Assembly (NCBI GenBank): GCA_030278955.1
Contig: JAOANR010000014.1
Span: 30,083,453-30,147,452, forward strand
Length of the DNA: 64,000 bases
Direction of reading: 5' to 3'
Source of the DNA: Hygrophila difformis
Lineage: Eukaryota > Streptophyta > Magnoliopsida > Lamiales > Acanthaceae
The translations under genes were made by a program, and so were the position numbers. Below the pieces are notes generated by a model. It searched no databases. It was not told the DNA's origin and saw only the letters and a program-made list of their open reading frames with translations. Numbering within the stretch: position 1 is the stretch's first letter; each line of letters begins with the position of its first letter. Positions 22,531-36,172 of the stretch are shown here, one piece after another.

Positions 22531-25500
22531 TTATGTCCCCATAACTGTGTCGGTGTCGGTTTGGAACAATGTCGGGTAGCGTTCTCTCATGTCGGATTCT
22601 ATCTCCCAAGTTGTCGTCTCACTTTCGTGGTTCGACCAAAGAACCTTGATCATTTTGACGGTTTTGTTCCTCGTTACTCGCTCCTTAGTGTCCAGAATTC
22701 GCACTGGGACTTCTTCGTAAGTGAGATCCTCATCGCGTTCGATTACTTCCGGTTGAAGTACATGTGTCGGGTCCGGCACATACTTCTTTAGTTGTCTGAC
22801 ATGGAAGACATTACGAACTCGATCTAATTGTGGCGGTAAAGCCAGTCGGTAGGCCAAATTTCCGACTCGTGCTAGAATCTCGTAAGGTCCTATATATCGA
22901 GGACTCAACTTTCCTCGTTTGCCAAAGCGCATCACCCCCTTCATGGGTGATATCTTTAGCGTGAACCTATCTCCCACTTGAAATTCTAGGTCTCGTCGTC
23001 TCACGTCAGCGTAACTCTTCTGACGGTCTTGAGCGGCTTTCATTTTTCCTTGAATCACTTTGATTTGTTGAGCCATGTCTTCGATAAGTTGTGGTCCCAC
23101 CACCACCGACTTATCGTTTTCTTCCCAGCTCAACGGGCTTCGGCACCTTCGTCCATACAACGCCTCGAAAGGTGCCATGCCAATGCTAGCATGGTAGCTA
23201 TTATTATAAAAAAATTCTATTAAGGGTAAATGGGATTCCCAATTTCCCTTAAATTCCAACACGCATGCTCTCAGCATGTATTCTAGTATTTGGATTGTTC
23301 TCTCGGTTTGTCCATCCGTCATTGGGTGGAATGCGGTGTTCATTTTGATTTGAGTACCGAGAGCTTTTTGTAACTCCGTCCAAAAGTGAGAGACAAATCT
23401 ACTGTCTCTGTCGGAAATGATGTCATGTGGTACTCCATGTCGTCGTACCACATTATCAACGTAGGCTCGGGCCAATTGGTCCATAGTCCACGTGTCCTTC
23501 ATCGGGATAAATATGGTTGTCTTCGTTAGCCTATCCACAATCACCCAAATCTTATTCATGCCTTTAGGTGATCGGGGTAATCCCGAGACAAAATCCATTG
23601 AGATACTATCCCACTTCCAACTTGGAATCTCTAGTGGTTACATCAACCCTAAGGGTTGATGTCGCGCTGCCTTAACCTTTTGGCAGGTGAGGCATTTCGC
23701 CACGAAGTCTGCCACTTCCTTCTTTATTCCCGACAGCCAATAGATCTTCTTTAGATCTTTATAAAGCTTGTCACCTCCGGGATGTACTCAGTATGGCGTG
23801 TTGTGCCCTTCCTGCATCAACCTTCGCTTCAACTCGGCACATTTTTGAGGCACACAACATCTCCCTTTGAAACGAATGCTTCCATCCTCGTGGATAGCAA
23901 ATCCTATTGCCTTTCCTTCGGCAATATACCCCTTTATCTTTTCGAGTTTGGCGTCGCCCGGTTGGGCGAGCTTAATTTCGTCCAAGATTGGAGTTTCTAC
24001 GATCATGACATTAATCGTGTCACTCACTGTGCCCGAATGCACAAGTTCCACGTCCAATCTCGCTAAATCCATGTACAATGCCGGCGGAATTACCAACGAG
24101 TTTGTCACGTGTTGGGTTTTCCGACTTAGGGCATCGGCTACCACATTCGCCTTCCCCTCGTGGTAGGCTATCTCTAAATCGTAGTCCTTAATAAGTTCCA
24201 ACCACCTTCGCTGTCTCAAATTCAACTCCTTCTGAGTGAATATATACTTCAACCTCTTGTGGTCGGTGAATATTCGACACTTCCGCCCATAAAGATAATG
24301 TCTCCATATCTTTAGAGCGAAAACGACCGCTGCCAACTCCAGGTCGTGTGTCGGATAATTTTCCTCGTGAGGTTTTAGCTAGCGTGATGCATACGCTACG
24401 ACTCTCGAGTCTTGCATCAAGACACAACCTAAACCTTCCTTCGAAGCATCACTATAAACTTCGAAGTCACCATTCTCTGATGGTAGTGTCAATACGGGTG
24501 TAGTTGTGAGTCGTTTCTTCAGTTCTTGAAACGCTGTCTCACAAGCCTCTGTCCACACGTATTTTACTCCCTTCTTCAGTAGCTGGGTCAAAGGTCGTGC
24601 GATTTTCGAAAAATCCTTCACGAACCGTCTATAGTACCCGGATAATCCAAGGAAACTCCTTATCTCAGTTTGGCTCTTTGGAGTTGCCCATTCAGTTACG
24701 GCAGAGACATTTGCCGTATCCACTTAAACTCCATCAGCGGATACTATATGTCCTAGAAATGCTACCTCCTTCAACCAAAAATCGCATTTGGACAATTTGC
24801 CGTATAGTTGATTTTTTCGCAAGGTCCCTAACACTTGGTGCAAGTGCTGGGCGTGCTCCTCCTCGTTTTTCGAGTAGATCAGGATGTCATCAATGAACAC
24901 CACTACACACTGATCTAACAGCTCTCAAAATACATTGTTCATGAGGTTCATGAACATTGCCGGAGCATTTGTTAAGCCAAAGGATAACACTGTGAACTCG
25001 TAGTGGCCATATCGAGTTCGAAACGCCGTCTTCGGAATGTCTTTCTCGGCAATTCTCAACTGGTGATACCCAGATCGTAAGTCGATCTTCGAGAATACTG
25101 AAGCTCCCTTTAATTGATCAAATAGATCCTCTATTCTCGGCAACGGGTATTTGTTCTTGATAGTCACTTGGTTCAACCCTCGATAATCTATGCAAAGACG
25201 TAATCCTCCGTCTTTCTTCTTAACAAATAAAACCGGTGCTCCCCAGGGGGAAGTACTCGGCCTTATGTACCCTTTTCCTAACAGCTCCTCGAGTTGGTCC
25301 TTTAACTCCTTCATTTCCAGTGGTGCCATCCGGTACGGAGCTTTTGATACAGGCTCTGTGCCCGGAATGAGATCTATCGTGAATTCAAGATCTCGCTCAG
25401 GTGGCATGCCCGGGATGTCTTCCGGAAACACATCAGGGTATTCTCTTACCACTGGTATGCTATCAACCTTGTTCTCTTCCGCCTCAAGGTTGTGCACGTA

Positions 25501-25623
25501 GCACGCATATAGCTCACACCCCTTACGCATCAAGTTACTTAGTTTGAGTGCACTAACGATTTTGTTACTCTTCTTAGGGGGCTGAGAGTAAAAGATAACT
25601 CTCTTTCCCCTACTTTTTGACAA
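22531..25623 (-). pseudogene. E3 pol: RT, RNase H, integrase, chromodomain-like tail (broken)
   Basis: Single frame with five stops: 24925 (TGA for Arg), 24724 (TAA for Ser), 24379 (TAG for Gln), 23788 (TGA for Ser) and 23638 (TAA for Gln). RT carries [32 protein letters not shown] and the catalytic FIDDIL at about 24880-24897. RNase H has [19 protein letters not shown] and ADALSRK. Integrase has [23 protein letters not shown] and MTDGQTER. The C-terminal 355 codons (22531-23598) are open and end with the chromodomain-like ATWE region and VMGT. No frameshift was found, so substitutions alone killed this pol. Confidence 0.94.
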
Positions 25624-25632
25624 GGTGATCTT

Positions 25633-26486
25633 TTATTTTTGGCATTCGATCACTGCTTTATACTGGGATAACCAATCCATCCCCAATATGATGTCAAAGT
25701 CCCTTAAGTTAAATTCTACTAAGTTCGCAAAGAATTCTACGTTCTTTATCACTATAGGAATTCCGTTATATCGTTTAGAGCAAGATACTACTTCTCCAGA
25801 AGGCAATTGAATTCCTAAGCTAATTCTCTCGCACTTAGGTAGATCTAACTCAGGCACTATTCTTGATGCTATGATTGAGCAACTAGCTCCAGAATCAAAT
25901 AGAACTCTAAGGGGTGTATTCAAAACATGAAATGTACCTGCCATCACTTCCGCTTGGTTAACCACGTTGAGCCTCCCCATAGGGCGTCCTTGGTTGCCCT
26001 GCTGATTCGCGTTCTGCTGCTGATTTGGCTGTTGGTTTTGATTCTGCGGTGGCGGAGGTCGTTGGTTCTGGTTCTGATTCGGTGGCCTAAATTGGTTTTG
26101 AGGGGGTCTATACCCCTGGTTATTTCTGTTCCGCCCATTTTGGTTCTGAGGCTGTTCCGGCCCCATGGTCAAATCTTCCCTCTTTGTTATGTTCTCCATC
26201 CTCGTTCGGCAATCACGACGAATGTGACCCATTCGACCACATGGGAAGCAGGCGCCCTATTGAGGGCATCCCCTCGCCAGATGGGGTCGTCCACACCTTG
26301 GGCAGGGTGGTACGGGTTCTTCTTGGTTAAACCTCGTCCCATTGTTGGTTTGTTGTGGCCTATTCGGCCCTCTCCGCTGTTCGTTCCTTCCAGTGTTGTT
26401 CTCGCTTCTCGCGTCCCGGTTTCTCTTGTCTTGGGCACCCCTGTTGGACTCCCCACTCACTCTTCTCTTCAGTTGTTGCACACGTG
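25633..26486 (-). pseudogene. E3 nucleocapsid and protease, broken
   Basis: Continues in the pol frame. The zinc knuckle begins CFPCGRMGHIRRDC (a Pro where E1 and E2 have Arg); a long Gln/Asn/Pro-rich linker follows, then protease VLFDSGASCSIIAS. Stops at 25633 (TAA, Gln in relatives) and 26257 (TAG, Gln). At 26486 the gag frame is cut by the LARD-like element and resumes at 43073. Confidence 0.92.
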
Positions 26487-28463
26487 TGATGCACCCTGTG
26501 AAACCACACTTATATAAGCTTGAATTGTACCACAATATGTCCAAAATGAGTGCATTTTACCTTAATTCATTGCACTTTTAGGTGTATTTCATGTGTTTTT
26601 ATTTTTCAAGTGATCATGGTTAGATTTGGCTTATATATGTTAAATTTATCATGTTTTATGTGTTTTTAATAAGACTTTGGCAAACCTAATACATTGCAAT
26701 GATGTTTCAGGCATTAAAATGAAGAAAGAAGATGTTCGGAGGTCAAAGGATGTAAAATTCGGAATTTTCAACACTGGAAAAGCTCCAGAATGTGCCACAT
26801 AGGCATGGCGGCGCATAAAATCATGCTCGAGCGCCACATTATGCGCCACATCGACACTTAGGAAAATTTCGGATGGAAAAAAGCTTCGGGATGCGCCGCA
26901 ATAGCATGGTGGCGCATAAGAACACCTTTCAGCGCCACTTTTTGCGCCGCAGGGTAAATTTTAGGAAATTGTCAGAATGCACCACACCTTCTTGGCGGCG
27001 CATAAAAGTGCCTTTCAGCGCCACAAAATGCGCCACACTCGAAAATTCGAAAAATCTTCGTATGCGCCGCAGCTCCTTAGTGGCGCCGAAAACCTCTTCC
27101 GAGTGCCACTTTTTGCGCCACAGTCGCGGTTGAGCAGTTTTCTAACCTCCCGAACACGATTTTAAGGCCCGTTATTCTTCATTCTTCAAAATCCAGACTC
27201 ATTTTATCATCAGAAACTCTCTGGAAACGCTCTGCAACTTTGGAGAAGAAGGCGATAACACCGAACCATGCCAGAGGAAGTGATCGGAATGTCTTTCTGA
27301 CTGTGTTCTTCGCATTCTAGGTGTTGTTTTCCTTTTTCTCGCTTTGTAATGTTTAGGATTTGCTTTTAAACATAATTTCCTACTGTTTTCATGTTTGTAA
27401 ATGGATTTCTATGTTGTTCGTGTTAGAAGTGTTCTAGAACGGGAGTTCGGAATTACTTTGAAGTACGAATCTATGTTTTTATGGAAGCAATAATAATGAT
27501 CGATGTTTATATGTTAAATCTGGATAAATCTGTAATGATGTTAGAATTTGAATTAGGATTATGTATTGGATGCCTGCAATTGATCGATGATTATGTTTTG
27601 GCAAAAGTTCTGAAATCTGCACTTTTAATCTGCTAATCTGATATGAGCGATCAATCTGTATTAATCTGTTTAAGTTTAATGTGGCATAATATTAATCTGT
27701 TCACATTCTAAATTTAGTATTAAAATCAATTTTACAATGTTTTATCAATATTTTACCATAATTGTTAGATTATTTACACTATTCTGCATATTTCAATGTT
27801 AGAATCTAATCTGTATGATTTCTACTTTGCTAAATCGGGAGATAAAAAGTGGAAATTAGATTTTAGTACCGGTCTTGGGAATAAATCATATTAAAATAGA
27901 TTCTGGCATGTACACGCTGATTTGGGAAATGAAATGTGTCGCTTAATCACAATAGGAAAATTTGTATGCTTGGGAAAGACTCAAATTTATGCCTAGACTG
28001 ATGATTGCAGAATGTTAGATAATTTAATTTGCTTTCATGAAGTCTGTTTTACAAATTATGAAAATTAGGAAATTGACATATTTTTAATCTTTATAAAATC
28101 ATTAATTCTGCTGAAAAGACATTGGGAAATGCTAAATCATTATGCAATTTCACTTTTATATAAAGATGGCATGTTCTATATCATTACAAGCATATATCTT
28201 ATTTTTATTTTTATTATTTTAAATTTTTAACTTGCTTTATTTTTAAATTTAATGTTATTATTTTAATTTAATCACCATTAGAATTAAACAAACTCTTTTC
28301 AAAATATAAATATATTATTAATGAACTTAAAATGACTAAGTTTTCTCCAGAATGAAATAATATCCTGAATTCCCTTGGGTTCGACCCGGTATTCACCGGT
28401 TTTTATTACTTGATGACAACCATCCTCTTGTGGTAAAATATGAGTAGTGAAAATCACTCATCA
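26487..28463 (+). repeat. LARD-like element 5' LTR (1,977 bp)
   Basis: TGATGCACCC...CACTCATCA. AT-rich except for a GC-rich array at 26785-27123. Closely matches 41094-43072. The short ORFs inside it are not conserved as proteins in any way I can show. Confidence 0.95.
26785..27123. repeat. GCGCC/GGCGC palindromic tandem array in LTR
   Basis: Four imperfect units starting about 26790, 26891, 26977 and 27062 (85-101 bp apart). Each has ATGCGCCGC-like, GTGGCGCATAA-like and GCGCCACTTTTTGCGCC-like parts, so each unit can fold back on itself. The right LTR has the same array at 41392-41730. Confidence 0.88.
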
Positions 28464-28469
28464 AGTTTT

Positions 28470-28487
28470 TGGCGCCGTTGCCGGGGA
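28470..28487 (+). other. Primer binding site of LARD-like element (tRNA-Asp type)
   Basis: TGGCGCCGTTGCCGGGGA, six bases after the LTR end. This is the sequence known from Athila-type and related non-autonomous plant elements. It differs from the Met-tRNA sites of all the other elements here. Confidence 0.9.
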
Positions 28488-28578
28488 ATTGTTGTGAAAA
28501 TTATGTTGTTTTGAGTTCATTTAAATATATTTATAATATTTCTACTTTTTAAATATTGTTATAACTTTTTGCTATTCT

Positions 28579-28827
28579 ATGTCATGCAAGGGCATCGAGC
28601 TAAATCAGTGTGTGATCCTGAAATTTGAAAGAATATTGGGTTTCTCATCTAAAAAAGAGGAAGATTTGCAAGAGAACAAGTGTGAGGATGGCGGTGAGTT
28701 GTATGCAGCATATATAATTGAGGATTTCAAGTGGATAGCCTTGATTGAAAAGCCACCTACACTTCATTTAAAGGTATTAGCACCACACTTGAGGTACGTA
28801 TTTCTTAATAAATTATATTACTTTTAA
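28579..28827 (+). pseudogene. Athila/Tat-type pol remnant (linker before RT)
   Basis: An 82-codon ORF whose end (KPPTLHLKVLAPHLRYVFL) resembles the conserved segment just before reverse transcriptase in Athila/Tat elements (pattern PP-x-L-x-LK-x-L-xx-HL-x-Y). The preceding residues are acidic and not diagnostic. No RT follows. This is the only coding trace in the element and points to derivation from an Athila/Tat-type autonomous element. Confidence 0.6.
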
Positions 28828-29830
28828 TTAAATGCATTACATCAAGTGTTGATATTGGATGCTAGAAAATTTGAGATTAAATCCCACCTCTTGACAATAT
28901 TACAACTTTAATGAGTTTTTTTTTTTTAAGGGAATGTTGATATTATACAATGTTTATCAATAATTCTCCTATGATTGCATTACCTTTATTTAAATTGTTG
29001 TATAAAGATGTGCAATTTGACCTTATAACTCATGAATGACAGGATCGTGGAAGTGCACCCACCATTTAGAGCTTTAATTTATAAAATGGTGCATTTGTTT
29101 TTGAAAGCTAATTAGGAAATGGAATTCATATACTGCCGTTGCATGCTTAGTCATAGTTTTTTAAATCTTTTGCTTAATATGTTTGATTTTCTTTTATTTT
29201 AGTTTATATGCTTTATTTTACAATAAAAAATGGTTCTTGTTAAAGAAAAAAAATTGGTTCTTGCATGATTTTCATTATATGTAATTTGAAGTGATTCTTA
29301 TGCAATTGAACCGAGACGAGATAAGAATTGGAGTGATCAATAACTGAAAGAATTTTTGTGGTGATTCAATTAAAATAGGAGAAAGGCTTGAAATAAATTG
29401 ATAGAGGGGTTGACGAAAACGAACAGAATTTCGTAGATATTTATAGGGGATGATTAGAACTAATTAGGGTAGTTTTACTAAACAGATGAATAGGAATATG
29501 GATGCAATATTAGGTTTCATTTAAACAAATCACGCAATGTATTTTTGCTACAAAGTCTGTACAAATACTGAGTTTTAGATGCCACTCTTCGTAAATGGTT
29601 TTCAAAAACTCAGTTAAGCACCGAAATTAGCACAAACAAGGCATTTTGGGTTTCATTCATACTAATAATGCGTAAAAACTTGTTTGAGCACCACATGTAG
29701 TATTAAATGGAATCGTTGGGTTTGTGCCAAACTTGAATTTTTACAAAAGTCCATTCTAATTCATCTCCAATTAGCTCAAATTTAATCATAGATCTTCTAA
29801 TTGGGCTTAAAAACCTACCCATTTAATTTA

Positions 29831-29840
29831 AACCTTATAA

Positions 29841-29918
<78 letters not shown>
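29831..29918. repeat. (AAT)n microsatellite
   Basis: About 29 near-perfect AAT units. A second, less pure AAT/AAAAT tract lies at about 30023-30081. Confidence 0.95.
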
Positions 29919-29923
<5 letters not shown>

Positions 29924-31139
29924 TAGTCATCTCCCTTCTGTTCTATCTTTCACAGTCCTCTCTCTATTGAATCTCACAACCGCAGTCATCATCCTCAATT
30001 TCCTGTCCACCACAGTTCAAAAAATAATAATAATAAAAAAAATAAAAATAAAAATAATAATAATAATAAAAATAATAATAATCTGTTTTTGTTTGTCTTT
30101 ATTATCATATTTATGGTTTATGCATGTTTTTATTTTTATTTTATGTCACGTTATGCTTATTTGTTTAGGTTTTTAATTTTGTTAATAAAATATGCCCACC
30201 ATATTCCTAATTTAATAATTAAGTACTGCATGTTATGTGGTGAAAGTAGAATCTGAAATGTACTCGATAATTGAAGCTGAAATTGAGGCTCAAGAACCCT
30301 AGCTTCTCAAATTTGGGGATTTCTTGTTAAAGTGCTTCAAAGCTTCAATTTGGGGTAAGAATAGCTATCCTAGTTCAATAATTCGTCCAATTTTGTGATT
30401 TGGTATGTGTTATTGTTAGTATTTGTGTTGTTAATTAAATTTTGGGTTATATAGAATGTGGGATAAAAATTGGTTTAAGTGTATAAATCCTTGTTTAAAA
30501 TGCACAATATGAGTGTTAGAACATATTTTCAAGCCCTATGCTAAAATTTATAGAGTGTTTGTAAAATTTCAGATTACAGCTCTTTGGAAAATGGTATTAC
30601 AGTATCTAAAAACTGAAATTACAGCTTGGGAATTCTGAAAGTTTGTTTAAAATGAGTTAAAATAACATGTTTAATCTTTTAAGTTGATCTATGAATATTG
30701 TTAACCATGTTGTTTTAATCTTCATTTAATAACTTTTGGTAACATTAAAGCTTGAAACCTCATGTTTTTCTAATTTATGAAAAAGAAACATTTTTCTTAT
30801 AAAAACTCATCCTATCAATTTTTAACTAAAAAGGCAAACTTATGTTATTTAAAACAATAAACTAAGTTCTTGATCATTATTTCAAATCATTAATAAGAAC
30901 TAGTTTGCTAATTTGGTTAGCTTTAATCATTAAATTTGAAATTTTTAACAAAAAGGGAGTTTTTATAACTTAAAAATGTGTTCTTTTTAATAATATGTTT
31001 TAAGTTCTAGAAAGTGATTTTCTTAAATTTGTAAGAGACTTAGAACTTATAGCTTGTAAAATAAAATATATTGGTGTTGTTTAGATCCCACATTCTAGGT
31101 TGATATATGTTTGCTTTATATGTTTGCTTTCTATATTGC

Positions 31140-31180
31140 ACTTAAGTTAAACTTTTGGTTTAAACTTAAGTGTGAGGATG
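31140..31180 (+). other. Internal hairpin plus AAGTGTGAGGATG (copy 1)
   Basis: ACTTAAGTTAAAC (31140-31152) pairs imperfectly with GTTTAAACTTAAGT (31158-31171) and runs into AAGTGTGAGGATG (31168-31180). The same 13-mer lies directly before the 3' LTR of this element (41080-41092), where it is the likely polypurine tract. Confidence 0.65.
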
Positions 31181-34100
31181 GGGAGCAATGCATATATTTA
31201 ACTGTAACACCCCGGATTTGATAACCCAGGCCGGGATGCCACCGCCACACCTCCCCAAGCAAGACGCGAACCATTTTCGAGCTCACTTGAGAAGATGCTA
31301 AGGCTAAGTTGTATCAATATTTGAAAATATTAAAAACCAATCAAGGAGTGCCCGAATTTAAATCAGAGTAAAGCAAAACATGTATCATTTAAAAACAGTG
31401 CGGAAGCTCAGTAAGGGCCAAACACGGCCAAACATGAGTTCAGAATTCGTGAAAGAATTTAAAAAAAAAAAAATTAAGTGCGACAAGTCTTCGGAAATTC
31501 CCATCCCAAATGGTAAAATGCCATGCGCTAATCTTCCACATCTGAAAAAAAAATAGAGACAACGTATCTTATCAGTACAACGGTACTGAGTAAGTTAATA
31601 TATAGCACAACGAATTTTAAAAATTCCAGAAGAGTATATAAAAGTGGGATTTTTAATTTAAAAGGAGGACGAGTAAAAATAATTTTTCCGAAGCCTCTTA
31701 CGCTTTGCCACACAAATAAATTACCATTATTCATTTTAATCGAGAATAACCATTCTTGGGGAATTAAACCCGCAAGAACTCAAACACATTATTTTACCAT
31801 TGTTTGTTTTGATCGAGGACATCCAAATTACCCGCTTGGGCGCTTATGTCCACAAGCCGTCGGTATCAATGATCCTGGGCCGAAGCCTTTTCAGATCAAC
31901 ATCCGCTTGGGCGCTTATGTCCACAAGCCTGCAATAATAACGATCCTGGGCCGAAGCCTTTTGAAACTTTTGACGAGTTTGATGAACACGAGTAATTTTC
32001 TGAAATCTCAGGTTTGGATTTATTAAATGAAAAGAGTTATGATGTAGGGAAGGGGTTTAAGGATATGTTATGATTCCTGCTTTTTATTACTCATGTGGGG
32101 TCTTTTGATTTAAAACGGCGCTGTGGTCCTTCCCGTCATGAAACTTTTGACAAATATCACGGTGCAACCGGGATTGACCTTCAGTCTGTCACCCTGAAAG
32201 TCCCTGGTATCTACACCATGATGCTTCTCTTAATTTCATGTCAAGAAGATACCTGCCGGGGTAAACAATTCAATCTTACCAGACACCAGTGTGCAATACT
32301 TAATAGAGTATTATTTATTGCAACTGCGCTGCATCCTCCCCGGCAACGGCGCCATGAAACTTTTGACGAGTTTCATTGCGCTGCCGGGGGGGGTGAAGAA
32401 CCGTCTAAATACAATTTCCAATTTCATGGCGCTCCCAAGTTATGATAGCGCTATGAAACTTTTGAACATCTTCCCACTACATGAGTATTTTCTCAAAATA
32501 TTGTCTTTTTATTTACTCGTGTCAAGAAACTGTGCTCCCGAAAGCGCACGGAGTCAAAAATTGCAGTAATTTATAGTAAGTACTGGATCGTTCACTGGAG
32601 GATGTGCGATGGAAGCAGGGCCCACGTCGTTTACTAAGATTTTCCACTCGGTTACTCGTTTCAAGTTTTGCAAGGTTTTCTAACAACTACTTGACATAAT
32701 TTAAATCCAGATCATGAAAGCAGTAAAAATTATTCTACAAAGCATGGTAGACTAGATCGAAGAAAGCAATTAAATCTATACTACGAAAGCAATATAAAAT
32801 TACGCTACACTATCTAGAAAGCAGATTTAAAATATGACAGAAGGGACAGGGAGGAAATAATAAAGATTGGACAAGATTCAGATGAAACATAATTAAACTT
32901 CCATTTTTATACACAGATCTTAGCTTGGGATAATCCTCTAGTTAGCTAACTCTCATGCTTTCTACGCCATGTTCCCTTTAACAGACAAGTACTTATGGTG
33001 AGAATTTACATGCTCTTAAGACAATAAAATCTAAGATACCACAGACTTATAACTCCCTTCACAGGCCTTGTGAAGTTACATTATGTATCTGTGGTGGATA
33101 AGCAACACCTAACATATCATTAGTTGACATGCCAAGTACTCCTATCATTCCCCCATGTCACACCCAAAGTTTCAAATCAAGCCCCAAACCATTCCATAAC
33201 TCTCAAACCTTTTAACAGATGGACAGCCGCTAATTCTTCCGAGTGACCTCTATGAAAGCATTTAAAGGAAAGCAGTAAAGAAAGCTGTAAAGAAAGCATT
33301 TAAATCTATCACTCGGAATCGTTAAAAACGTCTCTTTCCGTTAGTATAAAAGAGCCCCTGGTCTTGGTGACCAGATGCAGATCAAGAACCCCCGAGATAT
33401 CAATAAGCCACAGGGCTTACAACATCTGGGTAGTTATGAGATACAAACTAAATGAAACAGATCCATAAATGAACCTATTCCGGATGTACTCACTCAAGAC
33501 TCAATTCTAGACTTTGGCAGAAGAAGATAGTAGTCGAAGGAATACTCGACCTTACCTTAGAAATTCACCAAGGCCTATATGTTGTTCCTCTAGTATTATT
33601 TATCACATCTCATCTACACCCAAGTGGATATTGACTTAATGCGATATCTAATATCAGATTTCCAACACACAGCAATTTTGAGAAGCAAATGAACATTTGA
33701 AAATCATTCCCTAGACAGGTACTAAACTCTCAATTAAAACACAGATCCTTTCAGTCTAGATGAGACCTAATCGCTGACTCTGCTTCTAAGCTCTCAAAAT
33801 CAACCCCCAGTGGAAGATGAGTTAGTCATAACTGTTGAATTTATCCCTTACTCAAATCCGGATTTTATAAAGGAATTTTTGTTGGAAGTTTATTATGCAA
33901 CATCAGATTTAAATCAAGACTTCTGTGTCCAAGGGGAAGGATCCCCAAAATAATGATATGACCGGAACATCTACATAATAGTATCATGCATACAAGTATA
34001 TGAAAAGGAAAATAAAACACCCCAAAATATATGGTGGGGTTAGACAGAATGCGATACACAAAGGTGGATTAGCCTGAGATGAGAAGAAATTGGCTAAAAG

Positions 34101-34280
34101 GGTTGCCAGAGATGATTGAAGTTTTCCGGACTGCAAACATCTGCTGTCCGGTTCCCAATTATCCCAGATGACTGAATTTTAGACAGAAAGAATTCCAAAC
34201 AACGGTGACCGCCGTTATTTGGTTTTCTTTTGTCTGTGAGTGGAAGAAAAACCCACATATTTCTTGCTGTAATATGTCTT

Positions 34281-34304
34281 AACTGATGTTGGTCGACATC
34301 AGTT
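34281..34304. other. Hairpin AACTGATGT-TGGTCG-ACATCAGTT
   Basis: Perfect 9-bp inverted repeat with a 6-base loop inside the unidentified insert. No T-run follows, so it is not a terminator. Confidence 0.75.
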
Positions 34305-34764
34305 GATACTATTGCAACTTGAATTCAGGTTGAGAAATTAAGACAAAGAAAATTAAAACTGTATCTGATTAGGAATTGACTGAGTGACTAATCGAAACTC
34401 TTAGTGAAGAGAACGCTCGCCGAAGCTTCCACCAACCACTAACCAGATCATGCAAAATAACAGATAATGATTGACACATAGAAGACGGGTTAGTCGATAT
34501 CCCTGTGAAAGGACCTTTCACCAACATTAATCTGTGCGTTTCTCATTATCCGTTCATACACACAATGAAAGAGAAAATAAGAAAGTAAGGAAATATTTTT
34601 GGTATTGTGTGGGTGTTAAGCACACAATAAGTGGACACTAATGGGTTGAAATGTGTAATGGATAGAAATCAGATGAACTGGGCCGAGGCCCAACACATCC
34701 ATGCAACTTACACAAATCATGGAAGAAAAATATTTTTGGAATTTTCAAAATAGAAGGGATAGTT

Positions 34765-35241
34765 CAATTCGAATTACTGAGGTAATTCGAAATGAGAATG
34801 CATGAAGGATGAAGTATTACTTTACCCAATTGATCATTGCCAGAAATTGGAACATCATCTAATTCGAATTATTGACCAATTCGAATTAATTCAAATTGGA
34901 CAATTCGAATTGGTGAAGTCCTTTTCTTGCTCAAATTGACTAAGGCATATTCCTCAAAGGGAAGGGTGAATTCGAATTGTCCAGCAATTCGAATTAATTC
35001 GAATTAGCACAATTCGAATTGGTAAGAGATGGAAAATAAACTAAGGCATGAATGGGTGGTATGCAATACAATGTGGTTTTCCTTGCCAATTCGAATTGTT
35101 GAACCAATTCGAATTAATTCGAATTGGAGAATTCGAATTGGTTGAAAACCACATGAAGGAAATTTTTGGTTGTGCAGTTCGAATTTCTTAGGCAATTCGA
35201 GATAATTCGAATTGCCTCAATTCGAATTGCACATTTTCGAA
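34765..35241. repeat. TTCGAA palindrome cluster 1
   Basis: About 17 copies of TTCGAA, most inside AATTCGAATT. They form modules in which a doubled palindrome (two AATTCGAATT fused head to tail) is flanked on each side by a single CAATTCGAATTG. Modules recur roughly every 110-120 bp. Confidence 0.9.
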
Positions 35242-36172
35242 CAATAACAATTTTTTTGTTCTCACAAGTATGGGTTAGGTGTACACTGTGCTGTAATGAT
35301 GGGTTTAGATTTACCAAATCCCTCATCTCACATCAGTGTCATTTCACAGCCACCCTAGTGAGGTTTTCAAGAAATAAACAAACACATGTCCAGTGGGTAT
35401 TGGCAAGATTCAAACCCTATTTCTACAAACAAAGGATTCAAAGATCAAAGAACCTAAAACATCTAGTTATCTAAGAACTACATGAATAAAGCTAAGAACA
35501 CCTATGTTATCTAAGGCAGCATAAAAATAAAAACAAGGCAGGAAAAATAAGGCATAAAAGTAAATTCTAACAAACCTTAAAAACATCTAGAATCTAAGAA
35601 CACTTATTTGAAGCTCTAAGGCACAAAATCAAGCCAAAAACCCACCAAACATGCATTTATTAAGTTTGAATGTCAACTAGGACATAATAAATGTAACCTA
35701 GTTGAAACAAACAAACACTCTAAGCATTTATTTCTAAAGAAAGCATTAAAGAGTGCCAAAACACATGAATAACACCATTTCTGGAAATTTTTCTTGTATT
35801 GACACTTTGAAAGCAAAATAAGGAACCCAAAACCATCACTAACTTGAAGGTAGGGTTTATTCTAACTAGAAAGCATGTAAAAATTCTGGAAATGGCTACT
35901 CTAAGGGTTACACAAACTGCTTCTACACTATACTAAGATCAAAGCATGTAAAAATTACACTACTTGCAAGAAAAATAAGCTAAACTAAACTAAACTACCT
36001 ACCTAACCCTTAAGGGGTGTGGAACCTCCTGCTGTTCTTTTTGTCCCAGCTGCTTTTTGGTTAAATTCCTGATCTCTTGATTCTGTTGTGGAAGGTCTGC
36101 TTTTATAGACAAATTTCGAAACCCTAGGCCCACCAGTGTTGTGCTCATGCTCCACAGCTTCAATGAGTGAAG

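Larger units (their letters stand above)
28828..31202 (+). other. LARD-like internal region, left part, non-coding
   Basis: AT-rich; no ORF of recognisable family. Contains the (AAT)n tract (29831-29918), AT-rich microsatellites to about 30081 and a hairpin with a polypurine-like motif at its end. I see no other structure. Confidence 0.7.

Noticed and set aside
26649..27165. ORFs of 60-88 codons in the LARD-like LTR, present again at 41256-41772
   Set aside because: They repeat only because the LTR is duplicated; they follow the GCGCC array and resemble no known protein.
28579..28827. Independent host gene
   Set aside because: C-terminal motif fits a retrotransposon polyprotein linker and it lies directly after a primer binding site.
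29967..30176. 69-codon ORF with a lysine/isoleucine stretch
   Set aside because: Made by an AAT/AAAAT microsatellite.
33158..33200. TGTCACACCC as another LTR start
   Set aside because: No matching LTR end, primer site or direct repeat found.
34281..34304. Terminator or microRNA precursor at the 9-bp hairpin
   Set aside because: Stem too short for a microRNA precursor and no T-run; the organism is a plant, so bacterial terminators do not apply.
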